Below are positions 63,163 to 64,000 of a DNA stretch of 64,000 nt, one piece after another. The position numbers and the translations under genes were made by a program. The notes under the pieces are model-generated. The model saw only the letters and a program-made list of their open reading frames with translations. It did not search any database and was not told where the DNA came from. Source of the DNA: Microbacterium sp. zg-B185 (GTDB lineage: Bacteria; Actinomycetota; Actinomycetes; Actinomycetales; Microbacteriaceae); the NCBI RefSeq assembly GCF_030246885.1, contig NZ_CP126739.1, forward strand, positions 2,356,001 to 2,420,000. The letters are read 5' to 3'. How positions within the stretch are numbered: position 1 is the first letter of the stretch; the number at the start of each line of letters is the position of its first letter.

Positions 63163-64000
63163 CCACACTCGGCTTCCTCGGGCTGGGCTCGATGGGCGGC
63201 GGGATGGCCCGCCGCCTGATCGATGCCGGCCACGACGTCACCGTCTGGAACCGCTCGCCCGGTCCCGCCCGCGAGCTGGTCGCCCTCGGCGCCCGCGCTG
63301 CGGCCACCCCGGGGGAAGCACTCGCCGCCGACGTGTCGTTCTCGATGCTGGCCAACGACGACGCCACCGATGCCGTCCTCGACTCCGAGTCCGTCAGATC
63401 CGCGGCCGGCCGCCGCCACGTGGTCATGGCCTCGGTCAGCCCGTCGTTGACCGAGGCTCTGCAAGTGCGATTCCAGGATGCCGGTGCCCGCTTCGTCAGC
63501 GCGCCGGTCCTCGGCCGCCCTGCCGTGGCGGCCGCCGGCGACCTGAACATCCTGGCCGCCGGAGATCCGGCCGACATCGATGCGGTCGAGCCCTACCTGG
63601 CCCTGCTCGGCAGGCGCGTGTGGCGCATCAGCGATCGACCGTCGGTGGCGACAGCCGTGAAGGCAGCAGTCAACTACAACATCATCCACGCGCTGCAGGC
63701 CATCGGCGAGACGGTCGCAATGACCGAACGCCAGGGCGTCGATCCGGCACTGTTCACCGAACTGCTCTCCAGCACGCTCTTCGGCGGCGTCGTGTACACG
63801 GGGTACGGCGACATCATCGCCCGCGGCGCGTACGCCCCGCCGGGGTTTCACATCGCCCTCGGCCGGAAGGACCTCGCGCTCGCGGAGGAGGTGGCCGTCG
63901 CGGGCGGCGTGCACCCCGCGACGATGCCGGCGCTGATCGCGGTCTTCGATCGCGCGCTGGCCGATCCCGAACTCCGGGACCTGGACTGGGCGGCGATCGC
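63159..64000 (+). CDS. Beta-hydroxyacid dehydrogenase (HIBADH family), runs off right edge
   Basis: About 280 codons are visible, starting at a GTG that overlaps the M24 stop. The Rossmann motif LGFLGLGSMGGGMARRLIDAG, the VWNRSP loop and the substrate segment SAPVLGRPAVAAAGDLNILAAG are those of 3-hydroxyisobutyrate/tartronate-semialdehyde reductases, and VKAAVNYNIIHALQAIGE holds the catalytic Lys. The protein would be about 290 residues, so nearly all of it is here. Coupled to the M24 gene, probably one pathway. Substrate unknown. Confidence 0.9.
   Translation, partial: MTTLGFLGLGSMGGGMARRLIDAGHDVTVWNRSPGPARELVALGARAAATPGEALAADVSFSMLANDDATDAVLDSESVRSAAGRRHVVMASVSPSLTEALQVRFQDAGARFVSAPVLGRPAVAAAGDLNILAAGDPADIDAVEPYLALLGRRVWRISDRPSVATAVKAAVNYNIIHALQAIGETVAMTERQGVDPALFTELLSSTLFGGVVYTGYGDIIARGAYAPPGFHIALGRKDLALAEEVAVAGGVHPATMPALIAVFDRALADPELRDLDWAAI

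Overview
The window is one contiguous piece of high-GC (about 70 % by eye) chromosome from an actinobacterium, most probably a Microbacterium-like member of the Microbacteriaceae. This is inferred from an actinobacterial-type SerC, an ImuA-ImuB-DnaE2 mutasome with a GAAC-N4-GTTC SOS box, the XPB helicase with its helicase-associated partner, DUF3027, DUF3263, DUF4032 and LytR_C proteins, a CIRCE-controlled stand-alone GroEL, an MsiK/UgpC-type sugar ATPase, and many short-leader or leaderless starts. No rRNA, CRISPR array, transposase or phage module is visible. The single RNA gene is a tRNA-Thr(UGU).

Layout. 1-3.6 kb: a ribose-type sugar ABC importer divergent from a ROK regulator. 3.7-7.7 kb: a quinone-oxidoreductase-like enzyme, a PIN-like protein lying against a truncated reductase remnant, and an ArsR-SRPBCC-MFS operon with a palindromic operator. 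7.7-13.5 kb: SOS mutagenesis operon imuA-imuB-dnaE2. 13.6-21.4 kb: isochorismatase-like hydrolase, EamA exporter with divergent MarR, HNH nuclease behind a small ORF and terminator/attenuator, M23 peptidase, DtxR-type metal regulator, SerC, DUF3027 and a cold-shock-domain protein. 21.4-30.3 kb: XPB pair, alpha/beta hydrolase with divergent TetR, RibD-like reductase, two-component system and a lone WXG100 protein. 30.4-37.8 kb: GroEL with two CIRCE elements, CspA, LytR_C, DUF3263, DUF2332, MsrB, nitroreductase, YdcZ-type transporter. 37.9-49 kb: Rieske ferredoxin plus its reductase, MpaB-like protein, CMD-family protein, trehalose synthase-like GH13 facing maltokinase, and a second ArsR-reductase-SRPBCC operon. 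49-53.4 kb: tRNA-Thr, a DsbA-fold membrane protein lacking CxxC, the UgpC/MsiK ATPase, and DUF4032.

53.4-64 kb looks like a catabolic island of unassigned substrate. It holds a 2-oxo acid/acetoin dehydrogenase E2 and a fused E1 alpha-beta, divergent from a VOC enzyme and a GntR/FCD regulator with two matching operators. It continues with a ketopantoate-reductase-like dehydrogenase, a Dabb protein, a zinc alcohol dehydrogenase, an XRE-cupin regulator, an M24 (creatinase/DddP/aminopeptidase P fold) protein with an altered metal site, and a beta-hydroxyacid dehydrogenase that runs off the right edge. It is the best candidate here for an undescribed pathway. Smaller leads are a palindromic intergenic repeat carried inside dnaE2, two small ORFs with strong ribosome binding sites in regulatory positions, and a palindrome that encodes the ends of two convergent genes.
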